A stretch of DNA of 40,732 nucleotides from Pseudomonadota bacterium (GCA_023423415.1 JAFAFP010000132.1:1-40732), one strand, 5' to 3'. Counted from the first letter of the stretch, positions 1 through 8,947 are shown. Notes: generated by a model not told the origin, from the letters alone. Translations and numbers: made by a program.

Positions 1-279
1 GTCCATGATGGCGATGACGAGAGCGCCCTCCTTGTAGAGCAGCAACTCCTCAGGAGACGGACGCCGGACCCGCAGAACGACATCGGCGTTCTTGACCGCG
101 TCTTTCGATACCGCGGCTCCCGCGGCCGTATAGTCGGCGTCAAGAATCCCGGACTGGACGCCAGCGCCGGGTTCAACCGCGACTTCAGCACCCATCCCAA
201 TCAGCTTTTTGACCGTCTCCGGCGTCCCAGCAACGCGCGGCTCGGCCTTGTCGGACTCCGCAGCAACCGCAATTTTCAT
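1..279 (-). CDS. pntA: NAD(P) transhydrogenase subunit alpha, N-terminal part (partial)
   Basis: The first 93 codons of a gene that runs off the left edge of the window. The translation starts MKIAVAAESDKAEPRVAGTP and continues with an EVAVEPGAG stretch and a DVVLRVRRP stretch, which is the N-terminal alanine-dehydrogenase/PNT domain of the NAD(H)-binding subunit of proton-translocating transhydrogenase. This enzyme couples hydride transfer between NADH and NADP+ to proton flow across the inner membrane. The ATG at 277-279 is preceded by a G-rich Shine-Dalgarno-like run. It lies 25 nt downstream of the cytochrome oxidase subunit IV gene on the same strand, an arrangement seen in Bradyrhizobiaceae. 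In alphaproteobacteria the alpha subunit is usually split into two genes; the second part would lie outside this window. Confidence 0.93.
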   Translation of the reverse strand, partial: MKIAVAAESDKAEPRVAGTPETVKKLIGMGAEVAVEPGAGVQSGILDADYTAAGAAVSKDAVKNADVVLRVRRPSPEELLLYKEGALVIAIMD

Positions 280-304
280 ATCGCCCCCCGGCCTTCAGCC
301 TGCT

Positions 305-457
305 TTAGAGCAGGAAATAGGCCATCAGCACGAGGATACCAATGACGGATCCGGCAGCCCACTTGGTGATGGTCAGGAACGCAAGATAAGTCCGTTCATG
401 CTCCCTGTAGTCATTGCCGTCGGCCGTCGTGTAGGCCACTTCATTGTGGTTAGCCAT
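305..457 (-). CDS. aa3-type cytochrome c oxidase subunit IV
   Basis: A 50-residue protein with a short polar N-terminus (MANHNEVAYTTADG, then DYREHERTY) followed by one transmembrane segment, roughly residues 25-48, ending in MAYFLL. This matches the bacterial aa3-type cytochrome c oxidase subunit IV family, a one-helix accessory subunit of the haem-copper oxidase in the inner membrane. I chose the ATG at 455-457 because an AGAGGAT Shine-Dalgarno sequence sits just upstream; a longer in-frame reading to 523 would add 22 residues unlike the family. It precedes pntA on the same strand with a 25-nt gap, so the two may be co-transcribed. Confidence 0.88.
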   Translation of the reverse strand: MANHNEVAYTTADGNDYREHERTYLAFLTITKWAAGSVIGILVLMAYFLL

Positions 458-554
458 TCCAATCCTCTTATGGCGATCATTCCCACACCGGTTACCGCAA
501 TTGCGCCACAAGGGCAACGCCACCGTATGAAAACGGATTCGACGGGATGAAAAA

Positions 555-1922
555 TCACCCGCCGCCGACCGGCCTCAGCCCCGCATTTGCAAGCGCCGCC
601 GTCTGCCGTGAGGCCACCCGCTCCACAGAAAAATTTTCGATCGCTTCGTTGAATAACCGATAGAAGTTGAGCTCGGCATGAAGGTGCAGAAAAACGCCGC
701 CGAGGCCTATCGCGGCACGATCCATGAACACAAACTCGCGCGGCACGGTGACCGGCCCCTTCTCCTTCAGGGCTTGATGCACCCGGAAGGCCTCACGCCG
801 TCCATACTCACCCGGCTTGACGCCATCGGCGATGCTGCGCACCCGATCATCGAGTAGCGGCCCATAGATGAAGCGCGCCCAGATATTCAGAATATCGATC
901 AATTCGCGCGACAGCTCCTTGAAACCCCAAGTCTCATAAGCATGCACGATCTTCGCGTCGTCGCCATCGCGCAGTCCGTGATACAAATCGACCACGCCGC
1001 CGACAAAGCGCGGCGGAAATATTCGGATGCAGCCATAGTCCAGAAGATTGATTCCGGCCGGTGCACCGTCTGCTTCGAACACGCTGTAGTTGCCAAGATG
1101 CGGATCGCCGTGAATCACACCGAAGCGGCTGAACGGAAACCACCAGGCCGTGAACATGGCCTGTGCAAGCCGATTGCGGTGCTCAAGCGTTGCGCCTTTG
1201 TAGGACAGCATCTTGCCGCCTTCCAGCCAATCGAGCGTGAGAAGCCGCGCCGTTGAAAGTGCAGGCCATACGCGCGGCACCCGAATCAAATCGATTCCGG
1301 CGAGCATTTCGCGGTACAGCCCAACGTGCTTCGCCTCGCGCAGATAATCGAGTTCTTCGCGAATACGTTCGCCGATCTCCTTGTTGATTTCGGTCGTGTC
1401 GATCGCCGGCTCCATCCGACGATGCAGGGCGAACAGGAGGTTGAGCTGCTTGAGGTCCGCTTCGACCGCGGACTGCATGTCGGGATATTGCAGTTTGCAG
1501 GCCAGCTGCGTGCCGTCATTCGCTCGCGCCTTGTGGACTTGACCAAGCGAGGCGGCGGCGGCCGGCTTGTGCTCGAACGCGGCAAATTTCGATTGCCAGT
1601 CGGCACCAAGTTCCGCAGTCATCCGGCGCTTGACGAAAGCCCAGCCCATCGGTGGCGCTTCGCTCTGCAGCCTGGCGAGTTCGGCGACATATTCTTGCGG
1701 CAACGCATCCGGGATGGTGGACAAAAGCTGCGCCACCTTCATGATCGGGCCCTTCAGGCCGCCCAGCGCTGCCGCAAGCTGCGCCGCGTTTTTTGCCCGA
1801 TCCAGATCGATTCCGAAGAAGCGCGCGCCAGCGATGCGTACTGCGACGCCCCCAACATCGGTTCCCACGCGTGCGTAGCGCCGGGCGCGGGCGGAGAAGC
1901 GATTGGCTTCAGAATCTGTCAT
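555..1922 (-). CDS. ABC1/UbiB-like atypical kinase family protein
   Basis: A 455-residue protein of the ABC1 (ADCK/UbiB) protein-kinase-like family, whose members support ubiquinone or lipid metabolism through an atypical ATPase/kinase fold. Visible motifs in order: the family-specific KxGQ position reads K62-V-A-Q65; an alanine-rich nucleotide loop AAAASLGQVHKA (about 120-131); the VAIK-type lysine in ACKLQYP (K143); a catalytic loop HGDPHLGN at 271-278; and a DFG-equivalent LDYG with D295. The KxGQ glycine is replaced by alanine, as seen, which may be a subfamily trait. No hydrophobic C-terminal membrane anchor like that of E. coli UbiB is seen, so this is probably a soluble or peripheral ABC1 protein and not UbiB itself. 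The ATG at 1920-1922 is used; the gene is divergent from the secreted protein at 2015. Confidence 0.9.
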   Translation of the reverse strand: MTDSEANRFSARARRYARVGTDVGGVAVRIAGARFFGIDLDRAKNAAQLAAALGGLKGPIMKVAQLLSTIPDALPQEYVAELARLQSEAPPMGWAFVKRRMTAELGADWQSKFAAFEHKPAAAASLGQVHKARANDGTQLACKLQYPDMQSAVEADLKQLNLLFALHRRMEPAIDTTEINKEIGERIREELDYLREAKHVGLYREMLAGIDLIRVPRVWPALSTARLLTLDWLEGGKMLSYKGATLEHRNRLAQAMFTAWWFPFSRFGVIHGDPHLGNYSVFEADGAPAGINLLDYGCIRIFPPRFVGGVVDLYHGLRDGDDAKIVHAYETWGFKELSRELIDILNIWARFIYGPLLDDRVRSIADGVKPGEYGRREAFRVHQALKEKGPVTVPREFVFMDRAAIGLGGVFLHLHAELNFYRLFNEAIENFSVERVASRQTAALANAGLRPVGGG

Positions 1923-2014
1923 GCCGAACCTGACCTAAGTGTTCACAACATGAAACGCCAGTCTCTGGAAAGCGACGGAACGACATGACAAGATGCCCGA
2001 AAACGGAGATGGCC

Positions 2015-2764
2015 ATGCGCCAGATCGTCGCTCTGCTGATCCTCACCCTCGCGTTGCTCTCTCCGGCTCCCGCGCAAGATGGTTCGCGTCTATCGCTCAC
2101 TGCGGTGCAAGCAGCGAAGGAATTCAAGGTCTATCTGGATCAGACCGCAACGGCGAAAGGCCAGCTTGACCTGTCAGCCCCACCCGGCTCGGCGTTGTTT
2201 GAGAAGATATTCGACACCAAAGCGATACAGACCCTGCCCGCGCCGACGGCCATCGATCTTCCCTGGCTATCGGAATGGCTGAACGTCGCAGCGTCCACCT
2301 ATCTCGGCATCGTCAATTTCGGCGCCGATCCGAAGGGCGATCCGATGCAGAAGACCGTTCAGGAGAATGTCATACGCCATGAAGACAAGCTCGCGCTTGC
2401 AATGGATTTTCTCCTGCGATTGATGCCCCGCATGACCGTGTCCGCGGACGCCTTCATGCAAGCACTGCCGGAGAAGGACCGCAATGTGCAGACACGGCAG
2501 CAAGGCATGGGCCAGATTCGCAGCGGCTACATACAAACCATATCGGGCGCCCTCACTTTCATAAGCGGAGGGCCCAAAGCCGACAATTCACGGCTGCTCG
2601 CCCGCGCCTTGCGCGACACAGTCGATGTCTGGAGCAAGCTTGCAAGTACGGAAGAACGACAGCAGTTGCTTTCCTTGCTTGCGCAAGCGCGAACCGGCGC
2701 GAAAGACCCGGCTGTTGACGATAACCTGATCGTTGTTTCAAAGGTTCTCGCCGACATCAAATAG
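2015..2764 (+). CDS. secreted protein of unknown function
   Basis: A 249-residue protein with a clear Sec signal peptide: MRQIVALLILTLALLSPAPA, with probable cleavage after the APA before QDG. The mature part is mostly predicted helical, with no cysteine pattern, metal site or catalytic motif that I recognise. The ATG at 2015 is favoured because GGAG at 2005-2008 lies 6 nt upstream; in-frame ATGs at 1985 and 2009 exist, but the latter overlaps that Shine-Dalgarno sequence. It is transcribed away from the ABC1 kinase gene and converges on bdhA with a 32-nt gap. No function is assigned. Confidence 0.75.
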   Translation: MRQIVALLILTLALLSPAPAQDGSRLSLTAVQAAKEFKVYLDQTATAKGQLDLSAPPGSALFEKIFDTKAIQTLPAPTAIDLPWLSEWLNVAASTYLGIVNFGADPKGDPMQKTVQENVIRHEDKLALAMDFLLRLMPRMTVSADAFMQALPEKDRNVQTRQQGMGQIRSGYIQTISGALTFISGGPKADNSRLLARALRDTVDVWSKLASTEERQQLLSLLAQARTGAKDPAVDDNLIVVSKVLADIK

Positions 2765-2796
2765 CAGCGTCAGCACCGACAGAAACGCAACGCTGG

Positions 2797-3579
2797 CTAT
2801 TGGGCGGTCCATCCGCCATCGACGCCGATGGCCTGGCCGCGGATCTGGGCCGCGGCATCCGAGCACAGGAAGACGGCGACGCCGCCAAGCTGCTCCGGCG
2901 TCACGAATTCGAGCGAGGGCTGCTTTTCGCTGAGGAGATCGAGCTTCGCTTTCTCGACCGGTATGCCTTCGTTCGCCGCGCGCGCATCGATCTGCTTCTG
3001 CACCAGCGGCGTCAGAACCCATCCGGGGCAGATCGCGTTGCAAGTGACACCGGTCTTCGCCGTTTCCAGCGCAACGACCTTGGTGAGACCGACAAGGCCA
3101 TGTTTCGACGCGACATAGGCGGCCTTCTCGACGCTGGCGACAAGGCCGTGTGCGCTCGCGATGTTAATGATCCGGCCCCAGTTGCGTTCGAGCATCTGCG
3201 GCAAGGTGGCGCGGATGGCGTGAAAGGATGACGACAGGTTGATCGCGATCACCGCATCCCATTTCTCCGGTGGGAAATGCTGGATCGGTGACACGTGCTG
3301 AATGCCGGCATTGTTGACGAGGATATCGACATGGCCGAGCTCCGCGGTTGCCTGCTTGACCATGGTTTCAATTTCGGCGGGCTTCGTCATGTCCGCCGGA
3401 GAATAGATCGCGCGCACCTTGAACTCGCCGGCAATGCCGGCGCGCAGCGTCTCGATCTCGCCGGTGTGCCCGAAGCCGTTCATGACAATGTCGGCGCCAG
3501 CGCCTGCGAGGGCCCGCGCGATGCCAAGCCCGATGCCGGAGGTCGATCCGGTAACGATGGCGACTTTGTCCTTCAACAT
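2797..3579 (-). CDS. bdhA: D-3-hydroxybutyrate dehydrogenase
   Basis: A 260-residue short-chain dehydrogenase/reductase. It shows the Rossmann motif TGSTSGIGLGIA near residue 10, the NNAGIQ motif, the catalytic YVASK (Tyr-x-x-x-Lys) motif and a C-terminus VDGGWTAQ. The AGIQHVSPI stretch and the WTAQ end are typical of NAD-dependent 3-hydroxybutyrate dehydrogenase, which oxidises (R)-3-hydroxybutyrate to acetoacetate in polyhydroxybutyrate turnover in the cytoplasm. The ATG at 3577-3579 has a GGAGAA ribosome-binding site; an upstream in-frame extension to 3651 is not supported by family length. Other SDR functions cannot be fully excluded, but the family signature is strong. Confidence 0.88.
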   Translation of the reverse strand: MLKDKVAIVTGSTSGIGLGIARALAGAGADIVMNGFGHTGEIETLRAGIAGEFKVRAIYSPADMTKPAEIETMVKQATAELGHVDILVNNAGIQHVSPIQHFPPEKWDAVIAINLSSSFHAIRATLPQMLERNWGRIINIASAHGLVASVEKAAYVASKHGLVGLTKVVALETAKTGVTCNAICPGWVLTPLVQKQIDARAANEGIPVEKAKLDLLSEKQPSLEFVTPEQLGGVAVFLCSDAAAQIRGQAIGVDGGWTAQ

Positions 3580-3737
3580 TCCAAATTCTCCGCGGGTGGC
3601 AAACCGATCCTGCTTCGTATCGAAATCATGTCCTGCGTCATTTGAAAACATCCCCCCATCGGAGAGCAGCTATTCGTAACGACACACAATTGCCGCTGCC
3701 GCCCATTATCCGGCAGCGGTAATTTTTGGAGATTCGT

Positions 3738-4442
3738 ATGAGCCTTCGTCTGTCCACGGCCTTTGTCGCCCTGTGTCTCGCCTCCACCACCGCTGCCGCC
3801 CAGCAGAACGCGATGCGTCTGCCGACCATCAGCGTTCAGGGAGAGGGACGCGTCGAGACAGCGCCCGATCATGCCAAACTGACCGCCGAGGTCGTGACAC
3901 GCGGCAAGACGCTGGAAGCTGCCACCGCGGCTCATCGCGAGCGAGCGACCAAGGCCATGGGAATCCTGCGTGGCATGGAGAGCGATGGCCTCAAGACCGA
4001 GCGCTCGACATTCCGCCTCGACCAGAGCCGGCTACCAGCGCCGCCTGGACAGAAACAGCCAGAACCTGAATACGAGGCTGTGACATCTTTTTCGTTGAAA
4101 TCGGACCGCGTCGGCTCGATCGATCAACTCGTCACCGCGATCGCCGATAGCGGATTGTTTGAAATCCAGAATCTGCGCTTCGGCATCGAAGAGAACAATC
4201 CGGCCGTGGCCGCCGCCCGGCGCGACGCTGTCGCCGATGCCCGCGAACGCGCCAAGATTTATGCCGAGGCGGCGGGCGTTCGGCTTGGTGAGATCCTGGA
4301 AATGTCGGACCACTCGCCGCGCGTCCTGCGTGAAATGGCTGCGCCGATGGCAATGAAGGCCAGTGTTCAGGTATCGCCGCCCGAGGCGCTGAGCGTCACC
4401 GCATCAATCAACATGACATGGCGAATCGTTGCTGCACCGTAA
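3738..4442 (+). CDS. SIMPL (DUF541) domain periplasmic protein
   Basis: A 234-residue protein with a signal peptide (MSLRLSTAFVALCLASTTAAA, cleaved before QQ) followed by the SIMPL/DUF541 domain: ISVQGEGRVETAPDHAKL near the start, a central AxxxAHRERATKAM helix, a DARERAKIYAEAAGV helix and a conserved VSVTASI-like last strand. The family resembles E. coli YggE and the BP26/Omp28 periplasmic antigen and is linked to oxidative stress tolerance, but the molecular role is unsettled. The ATG at 3738 is chosen because GGAG lies 6 nt upstream. It converges on the oligoendopeptidase gene, with 52 nt between their ends. Confidence 0.88.
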   Translation: MSLRLSTAFVALCLASTTAAAQQNAMRLPTISVQGEGRVETAPDHAKLTAEVVTRGKTLEAATAAHRERATKAMGILRGMESDGLKTERSTFRLDQSRLPAPPGQKQPEPEYEAVTSFSLKSDRVGSIDQLVTAIADSGLFEIQNLRFGIEENNPAVAAARRDAVADARERAKIYAEAAGVRLGEILEMSDHSPRVLREMAAPMAMKASVQVSPPEALSVTASINMTWRIVAAP

Positions 4443-4494
4443 CTGGCGCAGCGATCTCGATCACAACGAGACTCTGGTGAGGCTTCGGCGTCCG

Positions 4495-6378
4495 TTACGA
4501 CGCTGAAGCCCGGTCGAGCTCCTCGAGCTCGGTGATCAGGCGGTCGATGACGCCGAGGCCGCCATTCCAGAAATTCGGGTCCCGGGCATCGAGGCCGAAC
4601 GGCTTCAGCAGCTCGGAATGGTGCTTGGTCCCGCCCGCGGCGAGCATGGCCAAGTACCTGTCGGCAAAGCCGGATTCGGCCTTTTCATAGACCGCATAGA
4701 GCGAGTTCACGAGGCAGTCGCCGAACGCGTATGCATATACGTAGAAAGGCGAATGTACGAAGTGAGGAATGTAGCTCCAGAACACCTCGTAGCCTTCCTT
4801 CAACTCGATGCTCGGCCCGAGGCTCTCCTTCTGCACCTCCATCCAGATCTCGCCGATCCGCTCCGCGGTCAGTTCGCCATTCTTGCGCTCGGTGTGGATC
4901 CGCCGTTCGAAGCTGTAAAACGCGATCTGCCGGACCACCGTGTTGATCATGTCCTCGACCTTGGACGCCAGCATCGCCTTGCGCTCGACCGGATTGTCGA
5001 TCGTTGCCAGCAGCCGCTTGAAGGTCAGCATCTCGCCGAACACGCTCGCGGTTTCGGCCAGCGTCAGCGGCGTCGGCGCCATCAGCGGGCCGTTCGGCGC
5101 CGCCAGCACCTGATGCACGCCATGCCCCAGTTCATGGGCGAGCGTCATCACGTCGCGCGGCTTGCCCTGATAGTTGAGCAGCACATACGGATGCGCCGAC
5201 GGCACGGTCGGATGGGCAAATGCGCCCGGCGCCTTGCCCGGCCGCACCGGCGCGTCGATCCAGCGGTCGTCGAAGAAGCGCTGCGCGATCTGCGCCATCA
5301 CCGGCGAGAAGGCGCCATAGGCCGACAGCACGGTCTCGCGCGCATCCGGCCAGCGGATGGTCCGCATCGGCACCGCGGGCAGCGGCGCGTTGCGGTCCCA
5401 ATGCGGCAGCTTTTCCTTGCCGAACCATTTCGCTTTCAGCGCGTAATAGCGATGCGACAACCGCGGATACGCGGCCTGCACCGACGAGACCAGGGCATCG
5501 ACCACTTCCCGCTCGACACGGTTCGACAGATGCCGCGCATCGGCAACGTCGGCAAAGCCGCGCCAGCGATCGGAAATGTCCTTGTCCTTGGCCAACGTGT
5601 TGGTGATTAGCGAGAAGACCCGCACATTGTCCTTGAAGGTGACGGCGAGCGCTTCGGCCGCGCTCTTGCGCTTCTTCTCGTCGGGATCCTGCAACAGGCT
5701 CAGCGTCGGTTCGATCGCAAGCTCCTGCCCGTTCACCTTGAAGCGCAACGACGAGATGGTTTCATCGAACAGACGATTCCACGCCGAATATCCGCTCACC
5801 GACTTTTCATGGAAGAGCTGCTCGATGCGATCCTCGAGCTGATATGGCTTTTCCTTGCGCAGGTCCTCGATCCACGGCCGGTAATGACCGAGCGCCGGAT
5901 CTTTCATCGCCTTCTCGATCGCGACATCGTCGATGCGGTTGAGTTCGAGCGAGAAAAACAGAAGATGCAGCGAAATCGCCGTAATGCGCTCCTGCACGTC
6001 GCCATAAAATTTCGCGATCACGGGATCGGCAGTGTTGCCGGCATAGACAAGTCCGGCAAACGACATCAGACGACCCAGCAGATCCTCGATCGCTTCATAG
6101 CGGCGGATCGGCTCGACCAGCGACTGGCCCGGCTTGGCGCTTTTCGCCAGATCGTCCAACCTGCCCTTGTACGCCTTCTCGAAGGCGATGCAGTCAGCTT
6201 CCGCCTTTTCCAGATCGCGTTTGAATTCCGGCGCATCGATCGACGCGTAAAGATCGCTCAGATTCCATTCCGGCAACGGGCCAAGATCGACCGCGCCTTT
6301 TTCACTCGGCTTGGCAGCGTCGCTGGGTTTCGCGTCTGCCTTCGTAGGTTTCGCGGCGGCGGCAGGTTTGGATGACAT
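4495..6378 (-). CDS. M3 family oligoendopeptidase F-type metallopeptidase
   Basis: A 627-residue zinc metallopeptidase that would cleave oligopeptides in the cytoplasm. The N-terminal 30 residues are a low-complexity Ala/Lys/Pro-rich tail (SSKPAAAAKPTKADAKPSDA), followed by the PEWNLSDLY start typical of oligoendopeptidase F, then an oligopeptidase N-terminal helical domain and the catalytic M3 domain. The zinc motif is HELGHGVHQ, with the third ligand in the downstream LAETASVFGEML segment; the conserved substrate-binding segment HFVHSPFYVYAYAFG follows. The start is uncertain: the ATG at 6378 begins the Lys/Pro-rich tail but has a poor ribosome-binding site, while an in-frame ATG at 6423 has an AAGGGG sequence in front and would add 15 residues. 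Confidence 0.9.
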   Translation of the reverse strand: MSSKPAAAAKPTKADAKPSDAAKPSEKGAVDLGPLPEWNLSDLYASIDAPEFKRDLEKAEADCIAFEKAYKGRLDDLAKSAKPGQSLVEPIRRYEAIEDLLGRLMSFAGLVYAGNTADPVIAKFYGDVQERITAISLHLLFFSLELNRIDDVAIEKAMKDPALGHYRPWIEDLRKEKPYQLEDRIEQLFHEKSVSGYSAWNRLFDETISSLRFKVNGQELAIEPTLSLLQDPDEKKRKSAAEALAVTFKDNVRVFSLITNTLAKDKDISDRWRGFADVADARHLSNRVEREVVDALVSSVQAAYPRLSHRYYALKAKWFGKEKLPHWDRNAPLPAVPMRTIRWPDARETVLSAYGAFSPVMAQIAQRFFDDRWIDAPVRPGKAPGAFAHPTVPSAHPYVLLNYQGKPRDVMTLAHELGHGVHQVLAAPNGPLMAPTPLTLAETASVFGEMLTFKRLLATIDNPVERKAMLASKVEDMINTVVRQIAFYSFERRIHTERKNGELTAERIGEIWMEVQKESLGPSIELKEGYEVFWSYIPHFVHSPFYVYAYAFGDCLVNSLYAVYEKAESGFADRYLAMLAAGGTKHHSELLKPFGLDARDPNFWNGGLGVIDRLITELEELDRASAS

Positions 6379-6585
6379 GTGCGGGAGCACTCGCTGACGG
6401 GCTTGAGCTACGGTGGCTAACATATCGCCCCTTATGGCCAGCTTCGCAACCGCATTGCGGCGGGTAAATTGATCGTCCAACCGGCCGCGCCGCTTCAAAA
6501 AACTGAAACATTCGCGTAGTTTCCGCCGCCTTACGGCCTGAACGGCCGTTTTATCACGGATAACTTCGAATTAAGGACGCTTTGC

Positions 6586-8916
6586 ATGAACCGCAAAGAA
6601 CGACGCGCCGCGCAGAAAAAGGGCGGACCCATGGCCTCCCCGATGGCGGCGACGCTCGCTTCGGCCTTTCGTGCCCACCAGGCAGGACACCGCACCGAAG
6701 CCGAACGGCTGTATCGCGACGTCCTGATGGCGGAGCCGCGTAATGCCGCCGCCTTGCATCTGCTCGGCGTTCTTGCGCATCAGAGTGGTCGTACCGATGA
6801 AGGCATTTCCCTGATTGGCCAGGCCGTTGCGATCGAACCGCGCAATCCCGACTATCAGTACAATCTTGGGTCGATCCTGCTGAGTGCCGGACGATCGAAT
6901 GATGCTGCTGCGCATTTGCACAAGACAATCGAGCTTAATCCCAAATATTCCGAAGCTCATTTCGAACTCGGCCGCCTGCACGCGCAACACGCGCGATGGA
7001 CAGAAGCAGCCGCGAGTTTCCGGCATGTCCTGACATCGAAACCCAATGATGCGGCAACGTTGAACAATCTTGGCATGGTGCTGCGCGAGCAGGGCCAGCT
7101 CGATGAGGCCAAGACGCTGTGGCAGCGCGCGGCGACGGCGGCGCCAACCTACCCGCTCCCGCATATGAATCTCGGGCTTGCGCACAAGACCCAGGGCAAC
7201 CTCGACGGAGCGATCGCAAGCCTCTCCCGAGCACTCGAGCTTGCACCTGCCGACGCAGAAGTGACTTACAATCTGGCTGTCGCGCTGATGACCAACAATC
7301 AGCATGAACAGGCTCTGCAAACGATTCTGCCGGCGCTCGACAAGACCGCCAGCCCCGCGTTGCGCACCCTGTTCGTCACGTGTCTCACGACGATGCCGCG
7401 CATTCCGGCCGATGACCGTATCCGCAATCTCACGGCGCGCGCATTGCTGGAGGGCTGGTCCCGGCCCGAACCACTCTTCCCGGTCGCAATCACGATTTTG
7501 AAAAACAATCCGACCATCGCCAATGGTATCGCGCAGGTGAACCGGCATTGGCCAAGGCCGATGCCGGTTCAGGAAATGCTTGGCGCTGGCGGTCTTGCCG
7601 TCATCGCACAAGATGATCTTTTGCCGGCTGTCCTGCAGGCCGCCGCCGCAACAGACATCGAGTTAGAGCGCTTCCTCACCGGACTTCGCTTCGCGTTGCT
7701 TGCGGAAGCGCGGCAAAGCGACGGTGTCGCGAGCGCCGACAAGGTTCGGCGCCTGTCCGCGGCGATCGCGCAACAATGCTTCCTGAACGGCTATGTCTGG
7801 GTTCAGTCCGACGATGAAGCGAACCGTGTGCGCGAGCTGCAAACCCGTGTGAGTACAGCGCTGCAAAACCGACAACCGATCGAGCCGCAATGGCTGGCGG
7901 CAATCGCGGCCTATGCACCGCTTCATGCATTGTCATTTGCCGAACAGCTTACGGCGCAACCTGCACCGGCCTCACTGAAAACCCTGTTCGACCAGCAGCT
8001 CCGCGAGCCGGCTGACGAACGAACGCTGCGATCTCAGATCAGCGTGATTGCTGCGGCCGATATGCCGCTCGACGACACGCCTTCGCCTCGCTGGACATCG
8101 ACAGCACCGCTGACACAAATCGCCTCGATCGACGACTATCTGCGACAAGGCTTTCCATTGGCGCAGTTTCGGCCGCTCGCAAAGAATGCCGCCCTCGACA
8201 TTCTTGTGGCTGGTTGCGGGACCGGACAATCCGCGATCGAGATTGCGGCACGTCATGCAACATCGAACGTCCTCGCCATCGATGGCAGTCCTGCCAATCT
8301 CGCCTACGCGATCCGGCAAGCGAACCGGCTCGGCCACACTCGCATGATATTCGCCGTTTGCAACGATCCGAGCGCAATCAAACAAAGCTTCGATGTGATT
8401 GATGCGACCGACGCGTTCGGCAAGACAACGAATGCCGAACAGGAACTGGCGTCGCTGACAACACTCCTGCGGGCAGGCGGCTTCATGCGCGTCGGCATCA
8501 GCGGTGACCGTCTGCGGCAGACGGTGACAAGCGGACAGGATTTCGCGCGCAGCGGCAACTACCAGCCTGATGACGATGGCATCCGGCTGGTTCGACAAAA
8601 TATCCTGAAACTGGCGGACGGGCATCCGGCCCGCATCCTGTCGCAACGCCCGGAATTCTATACGTCCGTGTCCTGCCGCGACCTGTTGTTCCGCGCACAG
8701 GATATCGCGCTGACGCTCGCAACCGCTGCGGCGCTGCTTGCGCGAGCAAACCTCACGATCATCGGCTTTGATGTCGATACGCGTCTCACCGATCGATACC
8801 GCGCGCGCTTCCCTCAGGATCCGGGCATGACTGACTTCGGCAACTGGCAGGCACTCGAACGCGATCAACCGGACATGGCGGCTACCACCTATAATGTGTG
8901 GGTTCAAAAGGCCTGA
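6586..8916 (+). CDS. TPR-repeat protein with C-terminal methyltransferase-like domain
   Basis: A 776-residue protein. Residues about 15-250 are consecutive tetratricopeptide repeats (NPDYQYNLGSILLSAGR, KYSEAHFELGRLHAQHA, DAATLNNLGMVLREQG, YPLPHMNLGLAHKTQGN). A helical middle region of about 280 residues follows with no recognised motif. Near residue 543 there is a class I SAM-methyltransferase motif I, LVAGCGTGQSA, with an acidic loop LAIDGSP after it and a later LLRAGGFMRVGI strand. This order is like large TPR/methyltransferase proteins of Bradyrhizobium and Rhodopseudomonas, whose substrates are unknown. The start ATG has AAGGA upstream; the N-terminus is basic (MNRKERRAAQKKG). It is divergent from the M3 peptidase and ends 96 nt before the response regulator. 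The methylation target is not determinable. Confidence 0.85.
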   Translation: MNRKERRAAQKKGGPMASPMAATLASAFRAHQAGHRTEAERLYRDVLMAEPRNAAALHLLGVLAHQSGRTDEGISLIGQAVAIEPRNPDYQYNLGSILLSAGRSNDAAAHLHKTIELNPKYSEAHFELGRLHAQHARWTEAAASFRHVLTSKPNDAATLNNLGMVLREQGQLDEAKTLWQRAATAAPTYPLPHMNLGLAHKTQGNLDGAIASLSRALELAPADAEVTYNLAVALMTNNQHEQALQTILPALDKTASPALRTLFVTCLTTMPRIPADDRIRNLTARALLEGWSRPEPLFPVAITILKNNPTIANGIAQVNRHWPRPMPVQEMLGAGGLAVIAQDDLLPAVLQAAAATDIELERFLTGLRFALLAEARQSDGVASADKVRRLSAAIAQQCFLNGYVWVQSDDEANRVRELQTRVSTALQNRQPIEPQWLAAIAAYAPLHALSFAEQLTAQPAPASLKTLFDQQLREPADERTLRSQISVIAAADMPLDDTPSPRWTSTAPLTQIASIDDYLRQGFPLAQFRPLAKNAALDILVAGCGTGQSAIEIAARHATSNVLAIDGSPANLAYAIRQANRLGHTRMIFAVCNDPSAIKQSFDVIDATDAFGKTTNAEQELASLTTLLRAGGFMRVGISGDRLRQTVTSGQDFARSGNYQPDDDGIRLVRQNILKLADGHPARILSQRPEFYTSVSCRDLLFRAQDIALTLATAAALLARANLTIIGFDVDTRLTDRYRARFPQDPGMTDFGNWQALERDQPDMAATTYNVWVQKA

Positions 8917-8930
8917 CCGTAGAGGCGCGA

Positions 8931-8947
8931 CTTAACACCGTGTTAAG
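8931..8947. promoter_or_regulatory. Perfect palindrome matching a CtrA-type box
   Basis: The sequence CTTAACACCGTGTTAAG is an 8+1+8 bp perfect palindrome, containing TTAA-N7-TTAA, the spacing of the CtrA full-site consensus in alphaproteobacteria. It lies 66 bp upstream of the response-regulator ATG and just after the preceding stop. The one-base loop makes a hairpin terminator unlikely, so a protein-binding site is the better reading. Binding by CtrA is inference. Confidence 0.5.

Noticed and set aside
8931..8947. Palindrome read as a transcription terminator for the TPR/methyltransferase gene
   Set aside because: The arms leave a one-base loop and no T-run follows, so a stable hairpin terminator is unlikely; a dimeric protein site is the better explanation.
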